A DNA stretch of 64,000 bases from Faecalibacterium langellae (GTDB taxonomy: Bacteria; Bacillota; Clostridia; Oscillospirales; Ruminococcaceae), in contig NZ_NMTR01000001.1 of NCBI RefSeq assembly GCF_002549775.1, positions 62,001-126,000 on the forward strand, written 5' to 3'. The position numbers were made by a program, and so were the translations under genes. The notes under the pieces were generated by a model. That model was given only the letters and a program-made list of their open reading frames with translations, was not told the DNA's origin and made no database searches. Numbering within the stretch: the first letter of the stretch is position 1; every line of letters begins with the position of its first letter. Below, in pieces: positions 50,657 through 60,523 of this stretch.

Positions 50657-53185
50657 ATGGCTAAAACGACACTGCGCCAGATCGAAGAACGTCTCCGGGG
50701 AATGTTTACACCGGGAGAGCAGCGCAAACTGGTATTCTGGTACGATGAATCGGCCAGCTTTGAGAACGAAGTGAATCAGCTCGACCTCCCCGGTGTGACG
50801 GTATACCGCATGGAGCCCCGCACCCAGTTTGCCACCAAGTGGATGCTGGAGATCGACCACCCGGACGAGAGCTTTCTGATCTATGCGCCCTTTGCAAAGC
50901 CCCCACTGGAGGAAAACCATCTTGCGGATATGCTGTGCTACTCGCAGGAATACTCCACCGACAAGGCGACCATGATCGCACAGGACTTTGATCTGGATGA
51001 AAGAACCCGGCTCTTTGTGCAGGAACATATCAACTTCTTTGCAGCGCAGGATCGCACGAAACGGTTCTACGATCTGGGTACGCCTGCCTATACGGAAGAA
51101 ACCTTTGCGCTGGCCATGATGGCGGTGCTGTGCAAGTGCCCGCCCAAGCCGGAGGAACTGGTACGCCATGTTCTGCGCGGTGCGCTGGATGCCGGGAACG
51201 AATCCTTGCAGCTTTTTGAGAAATTCGGGCTAGCAACGGATTTCTGGTTGGTCTGCAAACGGCTGTTTGGCTACAATCCGGCCGGGAAGAACCTGAAAGA
51301 TCTGGTCACCTGCCTATTTGCCACCTATGCTGCCCACGCAATGGACATTGATGCCCCGGATGAATGGCTGGATCGCAGCCTGCCGCAGGAGGGCGAGGTT
51401 CTGAATTTCCTTGACAGCATGATGAACTATCTGCCAGATCAGCCGTATTTTGAGCGGTTCTCAGCAACGGCTGCGCAGGAGCTGAACGTCATGCAGGTTC
51501 TGGGGCAGTTGCAGCACACGAATCCCGACTTATTGCTGGACTGTACGGTGTTCGCTGCGGCAGAGACACAGATCAGCAGCTGGATCATGAATCGCCTGAT
51601 GGAAGAAAACACATCGGCAACCCTGAAGGGGTACAGCATCCGGCAGATCTGCGAGGAGCGCAGCAAGACCTACTTTGGCGCAAAGGATGCCCAGAAAGAG
51701 CTGTATTGCCTGCTGGCCAATGCCTGCACCGTTCTGGAGGCAGTGCATTTCGTCCCGGCAGATGGCGTTGATGCACTGGCGGCGCAGTATAGTGGCAGCG
51801 CATGGCAGGCGGATACGGCTTATCGGAAGTTCTACCTGAGCTATGGAAAAGTCATCCGTACACAGGAGATTGAAAAGCTGCAAGCACTTGTGGAAAAAGT
51901 GTATACCAGCTGCTTCCTCGATCCACTGGCGGTGCGTTGGTGCCAGAGCCTGTCCCACGATCTGACCACCTTCCAGACGGAGCGTCAGACCCATTTTTAC
52001 AGCAAGAATGTCAGTGGGACACGGGAGCGCGTGGTGGTGTTTATCTCGGATGCCATGCGGTACGAAGTGGCACAGCAGCTTTTTGAAACGCTGGCGATGG
52101 ATGCAAAATGCACGGCAAAGCTGACCCCGGCTGTCAGCACAGTGCCCTCCTATACACAGCTCGGCATGGCAGCACTGCTGCCTCATGTCAGTCTGGAGCT
52201 TCAGCCTGACAGCACCGTAACCATCCTTGGAAAGAAAACGGTGGGCACTGCTGCACGGGAAAGCATCCTGCAAGCGGCAGAGAAAAACAGCAGCTGCATC
52301 CAGTTCGACCAGATGCAGAATATGCGCCGCGACGAACTGCGCAGCTACTTCTCTGGCAAGACGCTGGTGTATGTTTACCACAACCAGATCGATGCCCGCG
52401 GCGATGAGGCCCGCACGGAAAACGAGGTCTTTTCTGCCTGCGAGGAGGCTGTGGAAGAACTGTACAAGGAAATCCGCCGCCTGACCGACAATGCGAACAT
52501 CCGGCACTTTATCGTAACGGCAGACCATGGGTTCCTGTATAAGCACGACCCAATTATGGAGAGCGATAAAGTCATCAATCTGCCACAGGCAGAAATCAAA
52601 AACAAGCGTTTTATGATTTCTGATGATACGCAGCCGGTGGCCGGAGCCGTGGGCTACCGCTTGGGGGATGTGCTGGATACAGCGGATAACCGCACGGTAT
52701 ACACCCCGCTGGGCAGTTCTATTTTCAAGTGTGCTGGCGGCGGGCAGAACTATGTGCATGGCGGTGCCTCTGTGCAGGAGATGCTGGTGCCGGTGCTGGA
52801 CGTCCGCACGCAGGCCGGGCATGTTGAGACCCAGAAAGCCACCGTTTCGCTTCTGCCAACCCCTGAAACGCTGATGGATGGAAAAATCACGTTGAAGTTC
52901 CTACAGACAGAACTTGTGACGGATACTGTTCTCCCGGCGGTGTATGAGGTCTTTGTCGTCAACGCAATGGACAATCAGGTGTCCACCAAGCGGACGATCC
53001 GAGCAGACAAGACTGTGGGCTGCGCAGATGAAGAACGCCGCACAGAGGTCACGCTGACTTTGAAGAAGCTCCCGTATTCTCGTGAAAATGACTACTATTT
53101 CCTGCTGACGGACAAGGATACAGGTGCTGTTGTGGAAAAAAGATCTGTAAAAATTGATATTGCTGGGGCCAAAAAGGAGGAATAA
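50657..53185 (+). CDS. pglZ: BREX alkaline-phosphatase-like protein PglZ (type A)
   Basis: An 842-aa protein with the PglZ alkaline-phosphatase-like core: 'RERVVVFISDAMRYEVAQQL' (nucleophile region, about 457-476) and 'RHFIVTADHGFLYKHDPI' (about 615-632). The N-terminal 'KLVFWYDESASFENEVNQLDLPGV' is typical of the BREX-1 PglZ. It is one of the two hallmark BREX proteins and acts with PglX. The following HEPN gene starts three bases past its stop, so they are coupled. Confidence 0.92.
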   Translation: MAKTTLRQIEERLRGMFTPGEQRKLVFWYDESASFENEVNQLDLPGVTVYRMEPRTQFATKWMLEIDHPDESFLIYAPFAKPPLEENHLADMLCYSQEYSTDKATMIAQDFDLDERTRLFVQEHINFFAAQDRTKRFYDLGTPAYTEETFALAMMAVLCKCPPKPEELVRHVLRGALDAGNESLQLFEKFGLATDFWLVCKRLFGYNPAGKNLKDLVTCLFATYAAHAMDIDAPDEWLDRSLPQEGEVLNFLDSMMNYLPDQPYFERFSATAAQELNVMQVLGQLQHTNPDLLLDCTVFAAAETQISSWIMNRLMEENTSATLKGYSIRQICEERSKTYFGAKDAQKELYCLLANACTVLEAVHFVPADGVDALAAQYSGSAWQADTAYRKFYLSYGKVIRTQEIEKLQALVEKVYTSCFLDPLAVRWCQSLSHDLTTFQTERQTHFYSKNVSGTRERVVVFISDAMRYEVAQQLFETLAMDAKCTAKLTPAVSTVPSYTQLGMAALLPHVSLELQPDSTVTILGKKTVGTAARESILQAAEKNSSCIQFDQMQNMRRDELRSYFSGKTLVYVYHNQIDARGDEARTENEVFSACEEAVEELYKEIRRLTDNANIRHFIVTADHGFLYKHDPIMESDKVINLPQAEIKNKRFMISDDTQPVAGAVGYRLGDVLDTADNRTVYTPLGSSIFKCAGGGQNYVHGGASVQEMLVPVLDVRTQAGHVETQKATVSLLPTPETLMDGKITLKFLQTELVTDTVLPAVYEVFVVNAMDNQVSTKRTIRADKTVGCADEERRTEVTLTLKKLPYSRENDYYFLLTDKDTGAVVEKRSVKIDIAGAKKEE

Positions 53186-53187
53186 AA

Positions 53188-53481
53188 ATGAATATTGCTG
53201 AAGTTGTGGCAAAAATGAACGTTTACCTTCTGAATGCGGCGGATGTATGTCGCAAATGGTTAGAGCCACGTCTAAAGAGCCTTGAACCAAACGATTGGTG
53301 GAGTATGATCGTTCTCCCCAGCTTATCAGAACTTCAGCAACAGAAAGTGAATGAAAGAGGCATTTCGACGCTGCAAGGACTGGATTTACAGGCTGTTTTG
53401 ACTGTGGCAAGAAAGAATATCTATTCATTCCGTAATATCGAATTCTACACGGATTATTATGGAATGAAGGATAGCATTTGA
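53188..53481 (+). pseudogene. HEPN domain N-terminal part, cut off by an in-frame TGA
   Basis: Ninety-seven codons (MNIAEVVAKMNVYLLNAADV...GMKDSI) resembling the first helices of a Swt1-type HEPN domain, with GGAGG upstream inside the end of pglZ. The TGA at 53479-53481 is in the same frame as the long ORF that starts one codon later, so a single codon change separates them. CGA to TGA would be the simplest origin. Confidence 0.7.
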
Positions 53482-53484
53482 GCT

Positions 53485-56400
53485 ATGTTTGAAGTACGGA
53501 ATGACTGGGCGCATCCTACTCCAGAAGAAGTAACTTTGACTATGACGAAAACCGATTTGTCAAGGTACATTGATTTTATGGAGCGATTTGGCGGTGATCG
53601 TGTAGAAATAAACGAAGCTAAGGAATTCAGGGCCTCGGTAGAAATGCCAAACTATGGAAATCCCATTCGGATTCAGGAACCGTCTCCTTGCCCGGCTGAC
53701 CGGCCTGCTGCTGCGGTCGCAAAACCTGCTCCTGCAGCCAAAGTGCTGGCAAACCCGTTTGAGCTTGGAGTGATCGTCAAGAAAAAGAGTGATCCGAGTC
53801 AAATTGGGCCAATCGTTGGCATCCAGGGCAGTGGCGAAAACACAGAATATCAGGTTTGGATTGGGAATTCACGAGAAACGCTTTATGCGGATCAAATTCT
53901 TCTTGCGGATGCTTCTCCAGAGCGCTGCAATGTCACCATCGATGAATTGAAGATTCTCCTGACTGCTCAGCAGCTCTGCAGCCCCACCAACGACCAGCTG
54001 TACTCCCTGAACGCAGCCCGTGTGGATTTTGTTCCCTATCAGTTCCGCCCGGCCCTGAAGATGATCCATGCGGAACGTCCGCGAATTCTTGTTGCAGACA
54101 GCGTCGGTGTTGGTAAAACCATTGAAGCCGGCCTAATCCTCCGTGAATTGCAGGCGCGCAACGATGATTTCGAGTCGGTACTGATCATCTGCCCCAAGCC
54201 GCTGGTTGCCGAACACAAGTGGCGCTCTGAGATGAAGCGCTTTGATGAAAACTTTACGGAGCTGGATGGTGCTTTGCTTCGGGAGGCGATCAACGAGTGC
54301 GACAAAGATGGAGAATGGCCGGTTGCTCTGCGGAAAACGATCCTGCCGTATTCACTGATGACCAAGGAGTTGCTTACGGGCAAAGGCCGCCAGAAAGGTC
54401 TGCTTGATCTGGAAGAACCGGTTCATTTTGACCTGGTGATCATTGATGAGGCTCACCACATTCGCCACTCGAATACAGGTGCTTACCGGGTTGCACATTA
54501 TTTTACAGACAATGCAGATGCCGTTGTTATGCTGACAGCAACACCGGTTCAGACAGACGATGATGACCTGTATACCTTGCTGAACACTCTCCGCCCGGAT
54601 GTGATCTTGGACAAAAAGACCTTCAAGGAAATGCAGGAGCCGAATGCAGAGATCAATGCGGCAGCAAGATTGATTCGCCATCAGGCAGAAAACTGGCGTT
54701 CGGAGGCTGCAGAGCACCTTGCCTGTGCCGCGCAGACCAGCTGGGGACATAGTGTCATCGAAGATAACCCGACCTATAAAAATGTCATGGCAACGCTCAA
54801 GAGTGCGCAGCCGATCGACCGCGCAACGCGTGTAGGGCTCCTTCAGGATGTGGAAGGGCTACATAGCTTTGCAGACATGATCAATCGTACCCGTCGTCAG
54901 GATATTCAGAACGATTTCTGTGTGCGCCGCCCTCAGAGCGTTTCTGTCCATTTTACCCCGGAGCAAAAAGAACTTTATGAAGCACTGATGGATTTTGAAA
55001 GTCATGCGCTCAGCTATCTGCACAACAATGTGCCGCTGGAGTTTATGATGAGCACGCTCATGCGGCAGGCTTCCAGCTGCATTTTTGGTCTCGCGCCGTT
55101 GCTGAAGGGCATGGTCACACGCCGTCTCGGCGATATTCTTTCGGATTATTGTGATGAAGAAGGCGCTCTCACGGTCAATGAACTTGAAAATCTGAGCATG
55201 GGTTCACTGGAAGCCGAATTCCGCGCAATGGCAAACCATGTGATCGAGCTCTCGGAGAATCTGCCTCAGACTGATGAAAAGCTGGAGCGTTTGTTGGAAG
55301 TCATAGAAACCAAGAGCCACCAGCAGAACAACAAGATCATCCTGTTCAGCTCGTTCCGTCATACGCTTCGCTATATAGAGCAGCATCTTGCAGAAAAAGG
55401 ATACCGTGTGGCGCAGGTGAACGGCAGTGTGAAAGACGAAGAACGTCTGGCACTCCGCCAACGTTTTGAACTTCCGGTGGACAATGCCAATGCGCTGGAC
55501 ATCCTTTTGTTCACAGAGGTCGGCTGTGAAGGTCTGGACTATCAGTTCTGCGATTTTATGATCAATTATGATCTTCCGTGGAACCCGATGGCAATCGAAC
55601 AGCGAATCGGTCGTATCGATCGTCGCGGACAAAAGAGCGATACCGTTATCATCTGTAATCTTGTAACAGAAGACACGATCGATGCAAAGATTTATCACCG
55701 TTGCCTGGAGCGCATTGGTGTGTTTGAAAGCTCGATTGGCGAGTGTGCTGGCATTCTTGGCGATATGACTCAGAAAATCAATGAGGCAGTATTCGATTCC
55801 TCTCTTACTCAGCAGGAAAAAGAGGAGAAGATTGAAAAAATCGCCGACAATGAGGTTTCCAGAGCGAACGAAATGAAACGGCTGGAGGACGAAAGCAAAC
55901 AGCTGTTTGGCATTGACATCTCCGGCTATGTGTTGGACAGAAAGGTTATGGATGCCGAAAATCCGTGGATCGGAGAGCGATACATCCAGGCACTTGTGAC
56001 AGAATACCTCTATCGCATTCTGGGTGAAAAGAAAAACTATATTCAGGGTGAAGGAGCCCATAAAGTTTTGACCCTGAGTGGTGAAAATCGTGCAACTCTG
56101 AAAACAAAGCTGCGCAACTCCCGGATGAAGAAATCGGCGATGTACAATCAGTGGATGGATTATCTGAAAGGCTCTGATACGCGCATCTCTGTGACTTTCA
56201 ACCAGGAAGAAGCAGCACGGGACCGGAATGCGATCTTCTTTACGGCGGTTCATCCGCTTGTAAAAATGGCAGCCGCTGAACTTCATAAAAAGCAAGAGGT
56301 TTATATCAAGCTCATTGTGGATGCCAGTGACTATCCTGTTCCCTGCGGAGACTATCCGTTCCTGATCGTAGAGAGAACAATCGTTGGAATGCGGAAAGAG

Positions 56401-56817
56401 GTTCGTATCGTTCCGATTTCGGAAATCAATCTGTCTGCGTCGGATTTCTGTGACCTGCTGGAAGCAGCGGATTATAAGGAGATTCCTGATGATTGCACGG
56501 ATAAACAGTGGGAAAAGCTGTCCCAGCTGAAACGGGAACAGCAACAGCAGGCTCTTGCGCAGCTGACGATCGATGTAAAAGAGAAATGCGATTATCGCCG
56601 TGCAGCTGTTCTGAAAAGCTATCAGTTCCGCAAAGAAGATCTGTTGGCCCGCATTGAGGCTGTGGACGACGAGAGCATCAAGCGGATGTATACGAGTCAG
56701 CTCAACAGCCTCGAAACTGAGAAGAATTCTTCTTTGAACGATTTGGAAAATATCCAGAATTGCGCAGCGGTCGAAGAAAACGTCATTGTTAGGGGAATCA
56801 TTACGGTTTGTGATTAA
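53485..56817 (+). CDS. SNF2-type helicase (HEPN-fused; frame opens after an in-frame stop)
   Basis: An 1110-aa reading frame. It begins MFEVRNDWAHPTPEE, which carries the HEPN RNase motif RNxxxH, so the HEPN domain was originally continuous with the preceding ORF. The SF2/SNF2 motor follows: Walker A 'VADSVGVGKTIEAGLIL' (about 205-221), 'LVIIDEAHHIRHS' (about 316-328), 'MLTATPVQ', and motif VI 'EQRIGRIDRRGQ'. The C-terminal 350 residues include coiled coil. Such RapA/COG0553-like helicases (BrxHII-like) occur in several BREX types. Whether the motor is translated separately is unclear: I see no strong ribosome site before 53485. Confidence 0.85.
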   Translation: MFEVRNDWAHPTPEEVTLTMTKTDLSRYIDFMERFGGDRVEINEAKEFRASVEMPNYGNPIRIQEPSPCPADRPAAAVAKPAPAAKVLANPFELGVIVKKKSDPSQIGPIVGIQGSGENTEYQVWIGNSRETLYADQILLADASPERCNVTIDELKILLTAQQLCSPTNDQLYSLNAARVDFVPYQFRPALKMIHAERPRILVADSVGVGKTIEAGLILRELQARNDDFESVLIICPKPLVAEHKWRSEMKRFDENFTELDGALLREAINECDKDGEWPVALRKTILPYSLMTKELLTGKGRQKGLLDLEEPVHFDLVIIDEAHHIRHSNTGAYRVAHYFTDNADAVVMLTATPVQTDDDDLYTLLNTLRPDVILDKKTFKEMQEPNAEINAAARLIRHQAENWRSEAAEHLACAAQTSWGHSVIEDNPTYKNVMATLKSAQPIDRATRVGLLQDVEGLHSFADMINRTRRQDIQNDFCVRRPQSVSVHFTPEQKELYEALMDFESHALSYLHNNVPLEFMMSTLMRQASSCIFGLAPLLKGMVTRRLGDILSDYCDEEGALTVNELENLSMGSLEAEFRAMANHVIELSENLPQTDEKLERLLEVIETKSHQQNNKIILFSSFRHTLRYIEQHLAEKGYRVAQVNGSVKDEERLALRQRFELPVDNANALDILLFTEVGCEGLDYQFCDFMINYDLPWNPMAIEQRIGRIDRRGQKSDTVIICNLVTEDTIDAKIYHRCLERIGVFESSIGECAGILGDMTQKINEAVFDSSLTQQEKEEKIEKIADNEVSRANEMKRLEDESKQLFGIDISGYVLDRKVMDAENPWIGERYIQALVTEYLYRILGEKKNYIQGEGAHKVLTLSGENRATLKTKLRNSRMKKSAMYNQWMDYLKGSDTRISVTFNQEEAARDRNAIFFTAVHPLVKMAAAELHKKQEVYIKLIVDASDYPVPCGDYPFLIVERTIVGMRKEVRIVPISEINLSASDFCDLLEAADYKEIPDDCTDKQWEKLSQLKREQQQQALAQLTIDVKEKCDYRRAAVLKSYQFRKEDLLARIEAVDDESIKRMYTSQLNSLETEKNSSLNDLENIQNCAAVEENVIVRGIITVCD

Positions 56818-56831
56818 ATTAAGGATGGCTT

Positions 56832-59800
56832 ATGGGAGATTTATATTCTGAGATCCGGGAACGTAGCAAACAGGATTATGGTCAGAAATTTGAAGAATGG
56901 GCACCCCGCATTCTGGTAGACCAGTACAGTGACCGAACACACTTTATCTTTGAGTTGATTCAGAATGCAGAGGATGCTGGGGCAACCTATGTGGCATTTT
57001 CCCTTTACCAGGACCGTCTGATTCTGTGTCATAACGGAAAACTGTTTACAGAAGCAGATATCCAGGGTATCTGCGGCATTCGTTCTACGAAAGATGAGCC
57101 GGAGTCCGGGAAAATCGGACGATTTGGCATTGGATTCAAGTCTGTCTATGCCTATACGAAAACGCCGCGGATCTATTCTGGCCAGTATTCTTTCCGGATC
57201 TGCAATCTGATCCTTCCTTATGCGGAAGAAAATGAGGCGACCGGGGACGATACGATTCTGATTCTCCCATTTGATGGAGAAGTCAATCCCGAAACAGCTT
57301 ATAATGAGATCGGAGATGCGCTAAAAAAGTATCTTTCTGCGGATGTTTTGTTTGCTCTTTGCAATGTCAGAAATATAAGCTGCAAAATTTATCCGGATGA
57401 AAGCGAATGGTCCGTCAGCAAAGAATCCGTTCCAGTGGACAATGGCGTGGATAAAGTCCTGCTGACGCAGAAGCCAACAAATTCCGCAAGAAAACTTCTG
57501 GTGTTTCGTACACAAGATAAGCAGCCAATTTTGATTGGATATGAACTCGAAACGGATGACCACGGAAAAGATAGGATTATCCCGACAGAACAGCACTATC
57601 TTTATGTTTTCTTCCAGACAGCAGTAGAAACGCATCAGACATTTTACATTCATGTTCCGTTCTCAACGACACCTGCGCGAGACAATGTCAGGCACAATGA
57701 AGTGAATCAGCTCCTTGCTGAAAAACTTGCAACACTTTTTGCCGATAGCATCCGCTGGTTGTTGAAAAATGGTTATGTGACACTTGACTTTTTGAACGAG
57801 GTATACCCAATCTTGGATACCTGTAAGGAAGAAAATCTTCGAGGCATCCATGAAATGGGACTTGCACTTTTAAGGGACGGTCTTGCCCTTCTGCCGACCG
57901 AAGAAGGCGGCTATTGTTCGATCCAAAATGCAATGTTGCCTTATGCTAAAAATATAGCAGATAATATCACACAGTCCATCTTACAGAGAGAATATGGTGA
58001 CACAGCCTGTTGGGTAAAAGCAGATGTCTGCCTTGGAGTCAACGAACATCTGATGATGTATCTGACCCATCATTTTGGTCTGCCGGTATTACGCTGGAGG
58101 GATGTCCTCCCGCGCCTGACCGCAGAAATTCTGGAAGAACAGACGGATGAGTGGCTTCTGAATCTGTTTGATACGATTTATTCAACCTGTACTGGTGTCT
58201 TCCGTTCCAAAGAAAAAGTAGATGCCAAAGGAATCCCCTTTGTCCGGCTTCAGGATGGTTCGCACATCCGCTGCCAGTACGATGGTATGGCACAGGTCTA
58301 CCTTAATAATCCGATGTCCTGCAAAAATAAAATAAGCGCAGCAATCCTTCAGGATCAGCGCGGCAGAAATTTTTATGTTGATGCACTCGGCATTGAGGAA
58401 TATAATGCCATTCGGGAACTGAAAGATGATGTGTTGTGCTTTTATGGTGAAGATTCAGATGATACGGATATCCAGTTTGAGGATAATCTGGAACACTTTG
58501 AACTGATCGAGCGTGCATTAAAGGAGAATGCAGCGGAGGTGCAACGTATTCTGGCAAATGTCCCAATCGTTTGGGATGGACAGCAATGGAAGAAGCCGGG
58601 GGACTGTTATATTCCGTTTGCATTTCTCGATCATTCAGACCTTACAGGACAGGCGGTGCTGAGCCAGCTGAATGTGCCATGGGTGTCGGAAGATTACTAT
58701 GGGAAAATCCCGGCGGAAGTGTTTGAAAAAATCGGCTGTAACATCGGAATTAAAGATATACTGGTGGATTGTTGTACATATGACGATAGGCTGCAAAGAG
58801 CAGATGCCAGTTTCTTTGAAATGCTACAGAAGCGTGTCCTTTACAAGAGATGTCAAAGAGTAGACTACCCGGAAACATGGGATATGTACCATTCTATCGA
58901 CCATTTACAGGATATCTTGTGTAGTAATTCCGTTGAAATGTCAGTTAAAGCGGTGGATCTTATAAATGAAAAAGTGAAGAAACACCCATTATACGGAAAA
59001 ATGACCGGTTCTCATAGTAAGGCGTTTAACACCACGACAACTGACAGCGTGAATCATATTCCTTCAATGCTGGCGTTGGAGCTTAGCGGTACAAAATGGT
59101 TGTACGATAAGACTGGAACACTTCAAAGTCCCGCTGACATAAAAAAGTCAGACCTAGCTGTGCAGTATTCAGGTCACGGAGCAGAGATATTTGCACAACT
59201 TCCCTTTAAGGCAGAAAGCGAAGCTGTCGAGACTGTAATCCAAAGCGTAGAGGAACCATACCAGGCTTTTATCAGTGCTATGCTGAAAAGACCTGATGAA
59301 CTGCGTCTAATGTGCGAAACATACCAGAAACTTCAGAAAAAGCGACAGAAAGAGACTGACAAAACACAATCTTTAACGGAGTTGCTTGAGAAGCAGAGCA
59401 GTGCGCAGACCGAGGTAGAGACAGAGCCAGCTCCAGATGATGAGACATTGGGCGAGTACGGTGCTGTGCGGAACCTGAAACATCGCGAAAAAAAGTTGGA
59501 AGAAAACTTCCAAGAGGGACTTGAAGGCCAAAAAACAGTTGCGCCGCGACTGCGGTATACCTGTTCTGAAAGCAACCACGAAGAAAAGGCTTTTTTGCGA
59601 GCGCAATATTTTGGTAAGTGCCAGATTTGCGGCAAGCAGATTATCCGATATGATGGAAAACCATACTTCGAGGCGTGCAATATTCTGCCGACGGATTCGA
59701 TTCCGACAGCGTACAAGCAGAGCATATCAGAGGGATGGAACTCGCTTTGCCTTTGCCCGAACTGTGCAGCAGAATTCAGATATGGAAAGAAAAATCTTTC

Positions 59801-60002
59801 TGAACTTGTCCGAATGATTCAAACATACAACGTTGAGGAAGAAGATGAAAACCTGATCGTTTGCGATATCGAGATGCAGGGAGAGAAGCGATCAATCAAG
59901 TATACTGGAAAACATTTTCTGGCACTGCAAAAGGCAATCGGATTTTATGATGACTATATTAAGAAAAAAACTGATACAGTGAAAGATGAATCCGATGGTT
60001 GA
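56832..60002 (+). CDS. Sacsin-like GHKL ATPase with C-terminal Cys4 (HNH-like) domain
   Basis: A 1056-aa protein. The N-terminal HSP90-like ATP site is clear: 'FIFELIQNAEDAGATYVAF' (about 38-57), 'GIRSTKDEPESGKIGRFGIGFKSVY' (about 84-108). This is the sacsin N-terminal type. After a long middle part and a coiled coil, the last 140 residues hold 'KCQICGKQIIR' and 'LCLCPNCAAEF' (Cys pairs about 930 and 975), a zinc-knuckle arrangement seen in HNH-type nucleases, but the catalytic His residues are not obvious. It starts 14 bases after the helicase and is the last cargo gene in this direction; it probably forms an effector or sensor pair with the helicase. Confidence 0.8.
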   Translation: MGDLYSEIRERSKQDYGQKFEEWAPRILVDQYSDRTHFIFELIQNAEDAGATYVAFSLYQDRLILCHNGKLFTEADIQGICGIRSTKDEPESGKIGRFGIGFKSVYAYTKTPRIYSGQYSFRICNLILPYAEENEATGDDTILILPFDGEVNPETAYNEIGDALKKYLSADVLFALCNVRNISCKIYPDESEWSVSKESVPVDNGVDKVLLTQKPTNSARKLLVFRTQDKQPILIGYELETDDHGKDRIIPTEQHYLYVFFQTAVETHQTFYIHVPFSTTPARDNVRHNEVNQLLAEKLATLFADSIRWLLKNGYVTLDFLNEVYPILDTCKEENLRGIHEMGLALLRDGLALLPTEEGGYCSIQNAMLPYAKNIADNITQSILQREYGDTACWVKADVCLGVNEHLMMYLTHHFGLPVLRWRDVLPRLTAEILEEQTDEWLLNLFDTIYSTCTGVFRSKEKVDAKGIPFVRLQDGSHIRCQYDGMAQVYLNNPMSCKNKISAAILQDQRGRNFYVDALGIEEYNAIRELKDDVLCFYGEDSDDTDIQFEDNLEHFELIERALKENAAEVQRILANVPIVWDGQQWKKPGDCYIPFAFLDHSDLTGQAVLSQLNVPWVSEDYYGKIPAEVFEKIGCNIGIKDILVDCCTYDDRLQRADASFFEMLQKRVLYKRCQRVDYPETWDMYHSIDHLQDILCSNSVEMSVKAVDLINEKVKKHPLYGKMTGSHSKAFNTTTTDSVNHIPSMLALELSGTKWLYDKTGTLQSPADIKKSDLAVQYSGHGAEIFAQLPFKAESEAVETVIQSVEEPYQAFISAMLKRPDELRLMCETYQKLQKKRQKETDKTQSLTELLEKQSSAQTEVETEPAPDDETLGEYGAVRNLKHREKKLEENFQEGLEGQKTVAPRLRYTCSESNHEEKAFLRAQYFGKCQICGKQIIRYDGKPYFEACNILPTDSIPTAYKQSISEGWNSLCLCPNCAAEFRYGKKNLSELVRMIQTYNVEEEDENLIVCDIEMQGEKRSIKYTGKHFLALQKAIGFYDDYIKKKTDTVKDESDG

Positions 60003-60272
60003 GATAACTCTGGCAAGCAGTGCATTCGTGCGCACAAATGCAAATTTTGCGTTGCAAAATGCTTGTTGGGAAATCCCAAACCCTTTCTGATCTGCACCGT
60101 TCCGGTGCAGGCTGCGCGTTCTTTCCGAACGCTATTGAATGTGTCAATGCACACTCTCTCCGAAAATCCGGGGTGCTTTTTGGTGCAAGCGTCAATGGCA
60201 TAATTCCTAAGTTCATGATAGAATAGGTGCGTTGTGTGCCTGACACATGAAAACGGAAAGGACGATGCAGAA

Positions 60273-60467
60273 ATGGAGCAGCTTTATCTGATGCCCGGTG
60301 AGGAACGCTACACAAAGTTTCGGGATGAGAACGGTGTGCCCAAAATCCGTTACACCTACTGCTCCCTGCACGGCAAGCTGTTCAATTGCGTGTGTCGCTC
60401 AACAGATGAAGCCCAACGGCTGTGTGAAGATTGGCTCGTAACGCAGGATCGCTGCTACATAAACTAA
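60273..60467 (+). CDS. DUF3873-like small protein
   Basis: A 64-aa protein (MEQLYLMPGEERYTKFRDEN...) that resembles small DUF3873-type proteins carried by conjugative elements of gut Firmicutes and Bacteroidetes. GGAAAGGA lies about 10 bases before the ATG. Function unknown; it belongs to the element backbone rather than to the defence cargo. Confidence 0.6.
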   Translation: MEQLYLMPGEERYTKFRDENGVPKIRYTYCSLHGKLFNCVCRSTDEAQRLCEDWLVTQDRCYIN

Positions 60468-60468
60468 A

Positions 60469-60520
60469 AAAGTCGCCGAGGATTCCGCCCCATGAAAGGG
60501 TTAGAATCCTCGGCGACTTT
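60469..60520. terminator. Bidirectional terminator
   Basis: A 17-bp perfect stem (60469-60485 with 60504-60520) between the convergent small gene and relaxase gene. Confidence 0.85.
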
Positions 60521-60523
60521 CGT

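Noticed and set aside
53479-53481. TGA read as selenocysteine
   Set aside because: No clear SECIS-like hairpin directly follows, and the position is not a redox site in a HEPN domain.
37937-60002. DISARM system
   Set aside because: An SNF2 helicase and methyltransferase are present, but BrxA/B/C and PglZ define BREX, and no DrmB (DUF1998) gene is seen.
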